A stretch of 64,000 nucleotides of DNA from VAZQ01 sp963763365. Its GTDB lineage: Bacteria > Pseudomonadota > Alphaproteobacteria > Rhizobiales > Xanthobacteraceae. The notes beneath the pieces are model-generated. The model ran no database searches. It was given only the letters and a program-made list of their open reading frames with translations, and was not told the DNA's origin. The stretch's first letter is position 1. The number at the start of each line of letters is the position of its first letter. The DNA lies in the NCBI GenBank assembly GCA_963763365.1, contig CAVXOE010000017.1, positions 248,001 to 312,000 of the forward strand, read 5' to 3'. This document shows, piece by piece, positions 33,911 through 42,903 of this stretch. A program made the position numbers and the translations under genes.

Positions 33911-34746
33911 TCGTGTCCGCGACGGCACCGGCAGAGTTCATCGCGGCGCTCGATCGCACCTGCTCGCGTCGCATGACGACGAGCGAGGCCGGCGACCTCG
34001 TCTGGCGCATCTGGGGCACTGGCCATCCGCTGGTGCTACTGCACGGCGGCACCGGAAGCTGGCTGCACTGGGTGCGCAATATCTCGGACCTCTCGACGAG
34101 CTTCATGGTGATCGTGCCGGACCTGCCGGGCTCCGGCGAATCCGGTGACCTCACACCGCCGGTGACGGCCGGACACATCGCCGAAAGTCTCTGGGCGGGG
34201 CTGCGGGAGATCGTCGGCGCGAAGCAATTCTCCGTGGCGGGATTCTCGCTCGGCGGCCTGGTTGCCGGTCACCTGGGTCAAATCGCCGGCGAGCAGGTCG
34301 AGCGTCTGGTCCTGGTCGGCAGTGGTGGCATGCGGCTGCCGCGCCGTCCCATGGAACCGCTGAAGTCTTGGCGCTGGCTGTCGTCCGACGAGGCCAAGCG
34401 CGACATTCACCGGCAGAACCTCGGCATCCTCATGATCCACGACCCGCGCAAGGTGGATGAGCTGGCGGTCCATATTCAGTTCTACAACGCGCCCCTGTCG
34501 CGCGTGCGCGGCAAGCATGTCGTTCAGGCGAGCGCGATGGCCGATTGTCTCCCGCACGTCAAAGCACGCGTGGCCGGCATCTGGGGCGAGCACGATGTGA
34601 CATCGCCGGTCGAACTCGTGGCGGAGCGTCTGCGTGAATTTCAGCCGCAAGCGACGTTCGATATGATTCCAGGCGCCGGCCATTGGGCGCAGTATGAGGC
34701 GGCCGACCTGTTCAACCGGCTGCTACGCGCACGACTGGAAAGCTGA
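33907..34746 (+). CDS. alpha/beta hydrolase
   Basis: 279 residues. Oxyanion region LLHGGTGSW, nucleophile elbow GFSLGG, acid likely in GEHDVTSP and catalytic His in PGAGHWAQYE. Similar in outline to meta-cleavage hydrolases and haloperoxidase-like esterases; the substrate is not evident. Start ATG 33907 lies within the stop of the HAD gene (ATGA). Could use a peptide- or nucleotide-derived ester, but that is speculation from context. Confidence 0.85.
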   Translation: MIVSATAPAEFIAALDRTCSRRMTTSEAGDLVWRIWGTGHPLVLLHGGTGSWLHWVRNISDLSTSFMVIVPDLPGSGESGDLTPPVTAGHIAESLWAGLREIVGAKQFSVAGFSLGGLVAGHLGQIAGEQVERLVLVGSGGMRLPRRPMEPLKSWRWLSSDEAKRDIHRQNLGILMIHDPRKVDELAVHIQFYNAPLSRVRGKHVVQASAMADCLPHVKARVAGIWGEHDVTSPVELVAERLREFQPQATFDMIPGAGHWAQYEAADLFNRLLRARLES

Positions 34747-34782
34747 CGCCGCGTTCGCTGCGCGGCTCAATCGGTGCAGCTA

Positions 34783-35409
34783 TTATGCTGCGGCGACGAT
34801 CTGCTGCACAAGAACCGCGACCCCGATCCCAACGACCACCGCCCCGAGCACGCGAATGACCGCGGCGTTGCCGCTAGCGCGCGCGGCCAGCATCCGGGTG
34901 CCATACATGGCGGCGAGCGCGACCGCCGCCTGGATCGCCGCCAGTCCAATGAAATAGGCGTAGAGCGGAGTTCGCTCGGCCCCTGCGATCGATTCACCGA
35001 GCGCATAGCCATGCACCAGCCCGGCGAAGGCAAACAGCGCGATGGCAATGTCGAGGCGAGGCGGCTCCCTGCGAAACAGCACAGCCCCGAGCAGGATCAC
35101 CGACGCAGCGACGAAGTATTCCGCGCCGTCGACCGTCGCTTCGCCGATATGCGCCGCGACCCCGATCATCATTGCGATCACATAGCCGGCGATGAGCCAC
35201 TCGCCTCGCCGCTCCGTCGCCGCAAGACATCCGATGGCAATGATGGCCGCGAGGTGATCGAGCCCGATGATCGGATGGCCGAGCCCGGAGAGAAGCCCGT
35301 CCATGAACGTGACCGGCATCTTGCCGCCCACGACGTGATGGGCAAACGCAGGCTCGATTGCAAAGGACAGCGCGAGGATCAAAGCCAGCCCGATTATCTT
35401 CACCGACAT
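34783..35409 (-). CDS. hupE: HupE/UreJ family membrane protein
   Basis: 208 residues, signal-like N-terminus (IIGLALILALSFAIEPAFAHH), then six hydrophobic segments. HupE/UreJ motif seen: SGLGHPIIGLDHLAAIIAIG (HPxxGxDHxL). Members are thought to bring nickel or cobalt in for hydrogenase, urease or B12. No such enzyme genes flank it here. ATG 35409 has GGAGC upstream. Convergent with the alpha/beta hydrolase. Confidence 0.88.
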   Translation of the reverse strand: MSVKIIGLALILALSFAIEPAFAHHVVGGKMPVTFMDGLLSGLGHPIIGLDHLAAIIAIGCLAATERRGEWLIAGYVIAMMIGVAAHIGEATVDGAEYFVAASVILLGAVLFRREPPRLDIAIALFAFAGLVHGYALGESIAGAERTPLYAYFIGLAAIQAAVALAAMYGTRMLAARASGNAAVIRVLGAVVVGIGVAVLVQQIVAAA

Positions 35410-35566
35410 TTTCAAGCTCCGGATCTCGCGAAAGGCCTCGAAAGATTAGCGCAACCGCCAGCCGTACAGAAACAATTTCCGCTTCAGGACCGGAGCCAGA
35501 GCGCCTTGACTTCCCCTGCCCTATTCTCGACAAACCCGCAACGATCCGGGGTTCGAGGAATTCGCC

Positions 35567-36412
35567 ATGTCTCATGCCGATCTCGCCAAGACCATCGACG
35601 ACGCCTTCGACAAGCGCGACGGCATCGGCCCGACGACCAAGGGCGCAGTGCGCGACGCGGTCGACGCGGCGCTCGATCTGCTTGATCGCGGCTTGGCGCG
35701 CGTTGCCGAGAAGGGTGCGAACGGCGACTGGCGGGTCAATCAGTGGCTCAAGAAAGCAGTCCTGCTCTCGTTCCGTCTCAACGACATGAGCATTATCGGC
35801 GGTGGCCCGGGCAAGTCTGCCTGGTGGGACAAGGTCGCTTCGAAGTTCGACGGCTGGGACGCCGGGCGCTTCAAGGAAGCGGGCTTCCGCGCGGTGCCGA
35901 ATTGCGTGGTGCGGCGCTCGGCCTATATCGCGCCGGGCGTGGTGCTGATGCCGAGCTTCGTCAATCTCGGCGCTTATGTTGACTCCGGCACCATGGTGGA
36001 CACCTGGGCGACCGTCGGTTCCTGCGCGCAGATCGGCAAGAACTGCCATATCTCAGGCGGAGCGGGAATTGGCGGCGTGCTCGAGCCGCTGCAAGCCGGG
36101 CCCGTCATCATCGAGGACAACTGCTTCGTCGGCGCGCGCTCCGAAGTCGCCGAGGGCGTGGTGCTGCGGGAAGGTTCCGTGCTGTCGATGGGCGTCTTCC
36201 TCGGCGCCTCCACGCGGATCGTCGATCGTGAAACCGGCGAAACCTTCCAGGGCGAAGTTCCGCCCTATTCGGTGGTCGTGCCCGGCTCGATGCCCGGCAG
36301 AACCACGAAGGCGGGCGGGCCGAGCCCCAACCTCTATTGCGCCGTGATCGTAAAACGGGTCGATGAAAAGACGCGCGCGAAGACCTCGATCAACGAGTTG
36401 CTGCGCGACTAG
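35567..36412 (+). CDS. dapD: tetrahydrodipicolinate N-succinyltransferase
   Basis: Succinyl-CoA-dependent step of the lysine/meso-diaminopimelate pathway. 281 residues: helical N-terminal domain (VNQWLKKAVLLSFRLND), then left-handed parallel beta-helix with hexapeptide repeats (RRSAYIAPGVVLMPSFVNLG, VDTWATVGSCAQIGKNCHIS, GGVLEPLQAGPVIIEDNCF). GAGG precedes ATG 35567. First gene of a set ending in dapE, so the two succinylase-branch enzymes are co-located. Confidence 0.96.
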   Translation: MSHADLAKTIDDAFDKRDGIGPTTKGAVRDAVDAALDLLDRGLARVAEKGANGDWRVNQWLKKAVLLSFRLNDMSIIGGGPGKSAWWDKVASKFDGWDAGRFKEAGFRAVPNCVVRRSAYIAPGVVLMPSFVNLGAYVDSGTMVDTWATVGSCAQIGKNCHISGGAGIGGVLEPLQAGPVIIEDNCFVGARSEVAEGVVLREGSVLSMGVFLGASTRIVDRETGETFQGEVPPYSVVVPGSMPGRTTKAGGPSPNLYCAVIVKRVDEKTRAKTSINELLRD

Positions 36413-36424
36413 GCACCGATCCGC

Positions 36425-36880
36425 ATGATCAATCTGCTCCTCGGCTTCGAAGGCCGCATCAGTCGCACGCAGTTCTGGATCGGGCTCCTGATCACGGCCG
36501 CGGCCGAACTGATCTTGATGTTCATCTTCGGCATTCCGTTCTTCCCGACCGAGATGAAGCCGTTCTCCATGCGGCTGATCGAATTCGCGATCCAGCTCGT
36601 GACCGTCTATCCGACGGCTGCCATCGCGGTGAAGCGCCTGCACGACCGCAATCAGCCGGGGCACTACGCGGCGTGGCTCGTCGGCCTGACGCTGATCATC
36701 GCGTTGACCAATCTTTTCGGCCTCACGGACGACCCCCAGAATCCGACCTGGCTCGATTGGGTGCTGGGCCTTTGTGCGATCGTGGTCGGCCTTGCCTTCC
36801 TGTTCGAGCTTGGGTTCCGGCGCGGCACGAGCGGCGAGAACCGCTACGGCCTCGACCCGCTCGGCAAATCGACGAACTGA
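36425..36880 (+). CDS. DUF805 membrane protein
   Basis: 151 residues, four membrane segments. DUF805 landmarks: GFEGRISRTQFWIGLLI at the start, IAVKRLHDRNQPGHYAAW in the middle (R-x-H-D-x-x-x-x-G) and GENRYGLDPLG at the end. Function unknown. It starts 12 bp after dapD. Confidence 0.88.
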   Translation: MINLLLGFEGRISRTQFWIGLLITAAAELILMFIFGIPFFPTEMKPFSMRLIEFAIQLVTVYPTAAIAVKRLHDRNQPGHYAAWLVGLTLIIALTNLFGLTDDPQNPTWLDWVLGLCAIVVGLAFLFELGFRRGTSGENRYGLDPLGKSTN

Positions 36881-36927
36881 GCAGCCGGCCGGCAGCATGA
36901 TTGAGCCGGTCACGCCGCCGCTCCATA

Positions 36928-37287
36928 ATGTCCGTTGACAAAACGGAGATAGACATCGTGGCCAACGATCTTCCACCAGCCTTACCGCCCGTGCCGCAGC
37001 GGCCGGGCGGCCTTTCGGCCGACACCCGCGCAATGATGGTTTACGAAGCGAACAAAAAGACGGTACTCGCCGCCTATCTGCTCTGGTTCTTTGTCGGTCT
37101 CTTCGGTGCGCACAATTTCTACCTTAAGCGAACGGGCGTCGCGATCACGCAGCTAATTCTCTCCCTCACCGCCGTCGGGGTAGTTGTCACGATCTTCTGG
37201 GTGCTGGTTGACGCCTTCTTGATTCCCGGCTGGGTCGCCAACCAGAACAACCTGCTGGCCGCCCAACTCGGCGCCTACCCGGCATGA
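36928..37287 (+). CDS. TM2 domain protein
   Basis: 119 residues: an N-terminal Pro-rich tail (PPALPPVPQRPGGLS) and the TM2 domain, two helices around KTVLAAYLLWFFVGLFGAHN and FYLKRTGVAI, then TIFWVLVDAFLIPGW. The family is of unknown function in bacteria. ATG 36928 chosen; a GTG at 36959 is possible. Its stop overlaps the dapE start (ATGA), so expression is coupled to dapE. Confidence 0.82.
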   Translation: MSVDKTEIDIVANDLPPALPPVPQRPGGLSADTRAMMVYEANKKTVLAAYLLWFFVGLFGAHNFYLKRTGVAITQLILSLTAVGVVVTIFWVLVDAFLIPGWVANQNNLLAAQLGAYPA

Positions 37288-38453
37288 CGAATTCAGCGGC
37301 GGACCCGGTTCTGCTTGCGCGCGATCTCCTGCGCTGCCCTTCGGTCACGCCGGCGGAAGGCGGTGCGCTTCGCCTGATCGAGGCGATATTGCAGGGCGCA
37401 GGCTTCACGGTTGACCGGGTCACGTTCGAGGAAGCGGGCACGGCGCCGGTGGAAAATCTCTACGCCCGCATCGGGACCGAGCGACCCCATCTCGTCTTTG
37501 CCGGCCACACCGACGTGGTGCCGCCGGGCGAAGAAGCGAAATGGTCGCATCCGCCGTTTGCCGGCGAGATCGTGGGCGACACCCTCTACGGCCGCGGTGC
37601 GGTCGATATGAAGGGCGCCGTGGCCTGCGCGATGGCGGCGAGCCTCGACTATCTCGCCGCCCACGGCGGCAAGCCGAAGGGCTCGATCTCTTTCCTCATC
37701 ACCGGCGACGAGGAGAGCATCGCGGTCAACGGCACCGTGAAGCTGCTCAAATGGGCAGCGGACCGCGGCGAGGTCTTCGACCACTGCATCCTCGGCGAGC
37801 CGAGCAACACCGCGGCGGTGGGCGATACGATCAAGATCGGCCGGCGCGGCTCGCTCAACGGCGTGCTGACCATCATCGGCAAGCAGGGCCACGTCGCCTA
37901 TCCGCAGTTGGCCGACAATCCGGTGCGCGGCCTCGTCAAGCTGATGGGCGCATTGATGTCGGCATCACTCGACCGGGGGACCGACGACTTCGATCCATCC
38001 AACCTCGAATTCACCTCAATCGACATCGGCAACACCACCGTCAACCTCATTCCCGGCGAGGCGCGCGCCCGCTTCAACATCCGCTTCAACGACACCCATG
38101 CTCAAGATTCGCTCAAGGCGCTGGTCGAGCGCTGGGCGCAGGAAGCCGCCGGCAACAGCGTGCGCTGGCGCATCGACTGGGAGCCCTCCAACGCCAACCC
38201 CTTCGTCGCCAAACCCGGGCGCTTTGTCGATCTCGTCGTCGGTGCGATCAAGGAGGCAACCGGCCGCGAGCCGAAGCTCTCCACCACTGGCGGCACGTCG
38301 GACGCGCGCTTCATTACGCTTTATTGCCCGGTGCTTGAATTCGGCCTGGTCGGGCAGACCATGCACCAGGTCGACGAGTGCACGGCGGTCGGCGATCTGA
38401 CAACACTGACAGCGGTTTACCGCACCGTCCTCGAGCGATATTTCAAGGCGTGA
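37284..38453 (+). CDS. dapE: succinyl-diaminopimelate desuccinylase
   Basis: Zinc hydrolase releasing LL-diaminopimelate from its N-succinyl form. 389 residues, M20 peptidase family: FAGHTDVVPPG (His ligand), GRGAVDMKGAVAC (bridging Asp), TGDEESIA (general base Glu plus Glu ligand), TGGTSDARF and QTMHQVDE (C-terminal His). Start ATG overlaps the TM2 stop by 4 bp; its own stop overlaps the next start (GTGA). Completes the lysine pair with dapD. Confidence 0.96.
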   Translation: MTNSAADPVLLARDLLRCPSVTPAEGGALRLIEAILQGAGFTVDRVTFEEAGTAPVENLYARIGTERPHLVFAGHTDVVPPGEEAKWSHPPFAGEIVGDTLYGRGAVDMKGAVACAMAASLDYLAAHGGKPKGSISFLITGDEESIAVNGTVKLLKWAADRGEVFDHCILGEPSNTAAVGDTIKIGRRGSLNGVLTIIGKQGHVAYPQLADNPVRGLVKLMGALMSASLDRGTDDFDPSNLEFTSIDIGNTTVNLIPGEARARFNIRFNDTHAQDSLKALVERWAQEAAGNSVRWRIDWEPSNANPFVAKPGRFVDLVVGAIKEATGREPKLSTTGGTSDARFITLYCPVLEFGLVGQTMHQVDECTAVGDLTTLTAVYRTVLERYFKA

Positions 38454-39382
38454 GCGAGACCTACGACATCGTCATCGCGGGTGGCGGCATCGCCGGCATG
38501 ACCGCCGGCATGGTGGGCGCACAGCTTGGCCGCAAGACGCTCGTACTCACCGGCGATCTCATGGGCGGGCAGCTTCTCAGCGTCGAGAAGGTCGAGGGCT
38601 TTCCCGGCCACCCCGAGGGCATCCCGGGCTACGACCTCTGCCCAATGGCGCAGGAGCAGGCGGGCGCCGCTGGCGCCGAGTTCGCGCCCACCATGCTGCA
38701 AAGCCTCCAGCGCCAGGGCGACGTCTGGCAACTCGTCACCGGCGAAGGCGAGTTTTCGGCGCGGGCCGTGATCCTCGCAACCGGATCGTCGCTCAAGGAG
38801 CTCGGCGTTCCGGGCGAAGCGCGGCTGCGCGGCAAGGGTGTGAGCCACTGTGCGACCTGCGACGGTCCACTGCTGCGCAACCGGGTGGCGGCGATCATCG
38901 GCGACGGCAATTCGGCGATGCAGGAGGCGCTGACGCTGGCGCAGTTCGCCTCGCGCGTGGTCCTGCTCAATCGCGGCGCGGCGCTCAGCGGACAAGTGGC
39001 CTATCGCGATCGCGTGAACAGCAATGCCAAGATCGAGGTCCGGCACAACATCACGGTCGAAGAAGTGCTCGGCGACGCCACCGTGACGGGAATACGGGCC
39101 CGCGAGGGCGTCGGTGGCACGACCGCCGACCTCGAATGCGCGGGACTGTTCGTCTATATCGGCCTCGCACCCAATGCATCGTTGCTGAGCGATCTCACGG
39201 CGCTCGATGCGACGGGCCACGTGCCGGTCGATCAGGAGATGCGGACCGCGCTTGCCGGCCTCTGCGCCGCCGGCACCGTGCGGTCGGGGGCACCTGGGCG
39301 GGCGGTCAGTTCGGCGGGCGACGGTGCGAGCGCGGCGATTGCCGCCGACCGTTATCTGGCGGACGGCGTGTGGCGGCGCTAG
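38450..39382 (+). CDS. thioredoxin-reductase-like FAD/NAD(P) oxidoreductase
   Basis: 310 residues. FAD motif IVIAGGGIAGMTAG, redox pair in SHCATCDGPLL (CxxC with adjacent Asp-Gly as in TrxB), and NAD(P) motif IIGDGNSAMQEA. C-terminal FAD contact DGASAAIAADRYLAD. Overall TrxB-type, though the N-terminal motif GGGIAG and surrounding residues differ from housekeeping TrxB, so it may be a paralogue. GTG 38450 overlaps the dapE stop; the start was chosen because the FAD motif begins eight residues later. Confidence 0.85.
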   Translation: MSETYDIVIAGGGIAGMTAGMVGAQLGRKTLVLTGDLMGGQLLSVEKVEGFPGHPEGIPGYDLCPMAQEQAGAAGAEFAPTMLQSLQRQGDVWQLVTGEGEFSARAVILATGSSLKELGVPGEARLRGKGVSHCATCDGPLLRNRVAAIIGDGNSAMQEALTLAQFASRVVLLNRGAALSGQVAYRDRVNSNAKIEVRHNITVEEVLGDATVTGIRAREGVGGTTADLECAGLFVYIGLAPNASLLSDLTALDATGHVPVDQEMRTALAGLCAAGTVRSGAPGRAVSSAGDGASAAIAADRYLADGVWRR

Positions 39383-39452
39383 TATTTCAATGGCGGAGCG
39401 ATATCCACATCGTGGTGGCAGGCGGCGAGACGCTTGTCGCTGAGGGCCCGCG

Positions 39453-40439
39453 CTACGGGGTCAGCTTGATGCCGGCCTTGCCGGCGAGATCGAGCCACAT
39501 CGCGATGTCGGAATTCACGAACGCGGTAAAGCCGTCCGGCGTCGAGGGTGAAGGCTCCGCGCCCTGTTCCGACATGCGCTGCCGGGATTCCGGCAGCATC
39601 AGCACGCTTCGGGTGTCGGCGCTGATCTTGGCAACAATGTCGCGCGGCGTGCTCGGCGGAGCGAACAACCCGAACCACCCGAGAGACTGGTAGCTGGGCA
39701 GGCCCGTCTCCGCGACCGTCGCGAAATCCGGGAACAAGGACGAGCGCATGGAACCGGTCGTGCCGATCACGCGCAGCGTTCCCGCCGCGATGTGCGGCGT
39801 GACCACGACCGCCGGCGAGAACATCAGGTTGATGCGTCCGCCCAGGAGATCGGTGACGGCCGGTCCGGTCCCGCGATACGGCACGTGCAGCATGTCGATC
39901 GCCGCCATCCGGCTGAACAGCGCGCCGGACAGATGCGACGCGGAACCAACGCCCGATGAGCCATAGGTCAGCTTGCCGGGATTTTGCTTGGCATAGGCGA
40001 TAAGTTCGGCGGTGGTCTTCACCGGCAACGACGGATTGACCACCAGGATGTAAGGCGGCGCGGCGATCAGCGAGACCGGCGCGAGATCACGGGTGATGTC
40101 GTAGCGGCCCTTTTCGTGGCTGTTGCTCGCTGCGAGAGAGAGGATCGAACCAGTCGACGCCATCAGCAGCGTGTAGCCGTCGCCCAGCGCGCTCGCCACC
40201 TGCCGAGTGCCAAGAAGACCGGCGGCGCCCGGACGGTATTCGGTCACGACGGGCGAGCCCCAGAGGTTCTGCAGGTTTACGGTGAGAACGCGGCCCAGCA
40301 CGTCGGTCGCACCGCCCGCCGGGAACGGTATGACGATGCGCACGGTACCGCTTGGGAAATTCTGAGCGTAAACGGTGGATGCTGCGATCAGAAGTCCGGC
40401 GAGCAGCGAAACCGAAAGAAACGTGCGCGACTGCGGCAT
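39453..40439 (-). CDS. Bug-type periplasmic receptor (tripartite tricarboxylate family)
   Basis: 328 residues. Signal peptide TFLSVSLLAGLLIAASTVYA; Bug features VRIVIPFPAGGATDVLGRVL, GAAGLLGTRQVASA and GDGYTLLMASTG. Start ATG 40439 overlaps the truA stop by one base (TGATG) with GAGGAG upstream, so it is translationally coupled to truA. An upstream in-frame TTG at 40442 is less likely. No TctAB partner nearby; ligand unknown. Confidence 0.9.
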   Translation of the reverse strand: MPQSRTFLSVSLLAGLLIAASTVYAQNFPSGTVRIVIPFPAGGATDVLGRVLTVNLQNLWGSPVVTEYRPGAAGLLGTRQVASALGDGYTLLMASTGSILSLAASNSHEKGRYDITRDLAPVSLIAAPPYILVVNPSLPVKTTAELIAYAKQNPGKLTYGSSGVGSASHLSGALFSRMAAIDMLHVPYRGTGPAVTDLLGGRINLMFSPAVVVTPHIAAGTLRVIGTTGSMRSSLFPDFATVAETGLPSYQSLGWFGLFAPPSTPRDIVAKISADTRSVLMLPESRQRMSEQGAEPSPSTPDGFTAFVNSDIAMWLDLAGKAGIKLTP

Positions 40440-41218
40440 CAATTCTCCTCACCTTGGACGTCGAGTTCGGCTTCTTCTTCCTCGTAGTCGACCTTGACCA
40501 GATAGAGTCCCTCGGGTGGCGCGACCGGGGCGCAGGCTGCGCGCGAGCGCGCGTAGAGCGCTCGCGTGACGTCGCCCGCGTTCCAACGGCCCTCGCCGAC
40601 CGCGATCAAAGCGCCGACCATGGAACGAACCTGCGTGTGCAGGAACGAACGCGCCGACGCCATGACGTGGATGTCGTCCTTCATGCGGCGGACATCGAGC
40701 CGGTCGAGAGTCTTCACCGGCGATTTCGCCTGACATTCCGAATGGCGGAATGTCGTGAAGTCGTGCGTGCCGAGAAAGCGCTTGGCGGCTTCGTGCATGG
40801 CGCCGGCGTTCAGAAGCTTCGGGACGCGTAGCGCCCGCCCGCGCTCGAACGTGAGATCGGCGCGGCGGTTGATGATGCGATAGAGGTAGTGCCGCTTGGT
40901 GGCGGAGAAGCGCGCGTCGAAGGTGTCGGGCACCTGCTCGACGGAAATCACCGCAACCGGATCGGGACGCAGATGGGCGTTCACGGCATCGCGCACGGTA
41001 TCCCGCTCCCAGTCCCGGCTGAGGTCGACATGCGCGACCTGTCCGAGCGCGTGGACGCCCGCGTCAGTACGGCCCGCTCCCTGCACGAAGACGACCTCGC
41101 CGCAGAACTGCGACACGGCCTTCTCGAGCGCGGCTTGCACGGTCGGGCCGTTGTTCTGGATCTGCCAGCCGACAAACGGCCTGCCGTCATATTCGATGGT
41201 GAGCTTGTAACGTGGCAT
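40439..41218 (-). CDS. truA: tRNA pseudouridine(38-40) synthase
   Basis: Isomerises uridines 38-40 in the tRNA anticodon arm. 259 residues. Catalytic Asp in GAGRTDAGVHALGQVAH; N-terminal IEYDGRPFVGWQIQNNGPTV and MVGALIAVGEGRW are family marks. C-terminus carries an extra acidic tail (DYEEEEAELDVQGEEN). ATG 41218. Downstream of fmt by 65 bp; def, fmt and truA form a translation-related cluster. Confidence 0.96.
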   Translation of the reverse strand: MPRYKLTIEYDGRPFVGWQIQNNGPTVQAALEKAVSQFCGEVVFVQGAGRTDAGVHALGQVAHVDLSRDWERDTVRDAVNAHLRPDPVAVISVEQVPDTFDARFSATKRHYLYRIINRRADLTFERGRALRVPKLLNAGAMHEAAKRFLGTHDFTTFRHSECQAKSPVKTLDRLDVRRMKDDIHVMASARSFLHTQVRSMVGALIAVGEGRWNAGDVTRALYARSRAACAPVAPPEGLYLVKVDYEEEEAELDVQGEEN

Positions 41219-41283
41219 TTGGATGTGACATTTCCCGGCTAGAACAGACCCGGCGGCCGTGGAAAACGCGTCGGAACAATGAC

Positions 41284-42234
41284 CTAGCCGAACCGGCTGC
41301 CAGCGGCAACCGCGCTGCCGCGCAGGAACTCACCGGCTTTCATGGCCTGGCGCCCGGCGCGCTGCAATTTGGCGATACGGACCGCCCCCTCCCCGCAGGC
41401 GACCGTGAGTTGGTCATCGATGACGGTCCCCGGCGGCCCGCTGCCCTCGCTTCTGGTGGTGCGCAGCACCTTGACGCGGACCGGCTTCCCCTCGCCCGCC
41501 ATCTCGAACCAGGCGCCGGGAAACGGCGACAGCCCGCGGATGTGGTTGTGCACCTCGCTCCAGGGCTTCGACCAGTCGATGCGGGTTTCCGCCTTGTCGA
41601 TCTTGGACGCGTAGGTCACGCCCTCCGCCGGTTGCGGCGTGAGCGCGAGCGAGCCGCGCTCGAGCGCCCCGAGCGCGCGCGCCATCAGGTCGGCGCCGAG
41701 CTGCGCCAGTTCGTCGTGCAGGTCACCTGCGGTCGTGTCAGGCCCGATCGGCACCCGCTCGATCATCGCCAATCCTCCAGCCCGTGTAACCGCGCCGGTG
41801 TCGAGCCCCGCCTCCATCTTCATGACGGTGACGCCGCTTTCGCGGTCGCCCGCCATCACGGCCCGATTGATCGGAGCCGCGCCGCGCCAGCGCGGCAACA
41901 GCGACGCGTGCAGATTGAAGGCACCGAGTGGAAACACATCGAGAATGGCCTGCGGCAGGATCATCCCAAAGGCGACCACCACGGCGGCCTGCGCGCCGTG
42001 CGCCCGCATGATCTCCTCGGCCTCCGAACTCCTGAGGCTCGCTGGTGTCAGCACGGGCAAACCGAAACCCCGCGCCGCTCGCTCCACCGGGCTCGGCATG
42101 ACGTCCATGCCGCGGCCCGCGGGCTTGGGCGCGCGGGTATAGACCGCCGCGACATCGTGACCGCGGCCGACGATCTCGACCAAGGTCGGTACCGCGAAAT
42201 CCGGCGTGCCCATGAAGACGAGACGGAGCGGCAT
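41284..42234 (-). CDS. fmt: methionyl-tRNA formyltransferase
   Basis: Formylates initiator Met-tRNA using 10-formyl-tetrahydrofolate. 316 residues. N-terminal VFMGTPDFAVPTL, formyl-folate site in NLHASLLPRWRGAAPINRA (with the conserved Asn and His) and the Asp in GLDTGAV; C-terminal OB-like domain with SPFPGAWFEM. ATG 42234 sits 3 bp after the def stop, consistent with a def-fmt operon. Confidence 0.96.
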   Translation of the reverse strand: MPLRLVFMGTPDFAVPTLVEIVGRGHDVAAVYTRAPKPAGRGMDVMPSPVERAARGFGLPVLTPASLRSSEAEEIMRAHGAQAAVVVAFGMILPQAILDVFPLGAFNLHASLLPRWRGAAPINRAVMAGDRESGVTVMKMEAGLDTGAVTRAGGLAMIERVPIGPDTTAGDLHDELAQLGADLMARALGALERGSLALTPQPAEGVTYASKIDKAETRIDWSKPWSEVHNHIRGLSPFPGAWFEMAGEGKPVRVKVLRTTRSEGSGPPGTVIDDQLTVACGEGAVRIAKLQRAGRQAMKAGEFLRGSAVAAGSRFG

Positions 42235-42237
42235 GGC

Positions 42238-42756
42238 CTACTCGGCCGCGGCCCGTTTCGCCGCTTTGACGAACTTCTTGGTGATGCGGTCGCGCTTGAG
42301 CTTGGAGAGGTGATCGATGAACAGCACGCCGTTCAGATGATCGATCTCGTGTTGCAGGCAGGTCGCGAGCAGCCCGTCGGCTTCGACCTCGTGCCGCTGG
42401 CCGTCGAGATCGAGGTACTTCACCGTCACCTGCGCGGGCCGTTCCACGTCTTCGTAGACCTCGGGAATTGAGAGACAGCCCTCCTCGTGGACCGCCTTCT
42501 CGTCAGAATACGCGACGATCTCGGGATTGATGAAGACCAGCGGATTCTTCGGCTCTTCCTTTTTGGCCACGTCGACGGTCACGACGCGCTTCGGCGCGCC
42601 GACCTGGATGGCCGCAAGCCCGACGCCGGGCGCGTCGTACATGGTCTCGAACATGTCCTCGACCAGCTTGCGGATGTCGGCGGTGATCTTCTTCACCGGC
42701 TCCGACACGAGCCGCAATCGCTTGTCCGGCAGAGTGATGATTTCCCGCAGCGCCAT
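42238..42756 (-). CDS. def: peptide deformylase
   Basis: Metal enzyme removing the N-formyl group from nascent proteins. 172 residues with all three motifs: GVGLAAIQVG, EGCLSIP and HEIDHLNGVLF. ATG 42756 gives MALREIITLPD, the usual start; the frame continues upstream to 42834 but that extension is not Def-like. First gene of def-fmt-truA. Confidence 0.96.
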   Translation of the reverse strand: MALREIITLPDKRLRLVSEPVKKITADIRKLVEDMFETMYDAPGVGLAAIQVGAPKRVVTVDVAKKEEPKNPLVFINPEIVAYSDEKAVHEEGCLSIPEVYEDVERPAQVTVKYLDLDGQRHEVEADGLLATCLQHEIDHLNGVLFIDHLSKLKRDRITKKFVKAAKRAAAE

Positions 42757-42903
42757 GGCGGCGGATGTAAGGGCTTGCGCCAGAACGGTCAACACGACGG
42801 TCAATGCGGGCGCCCCCCATTTGCCGTAACCCACATCATCGGAAGGCTTGAATTATTGTTCACTTTTTGTTCTTATACTCCGAATCGATGTAGGGTGCGC
42901 CCG

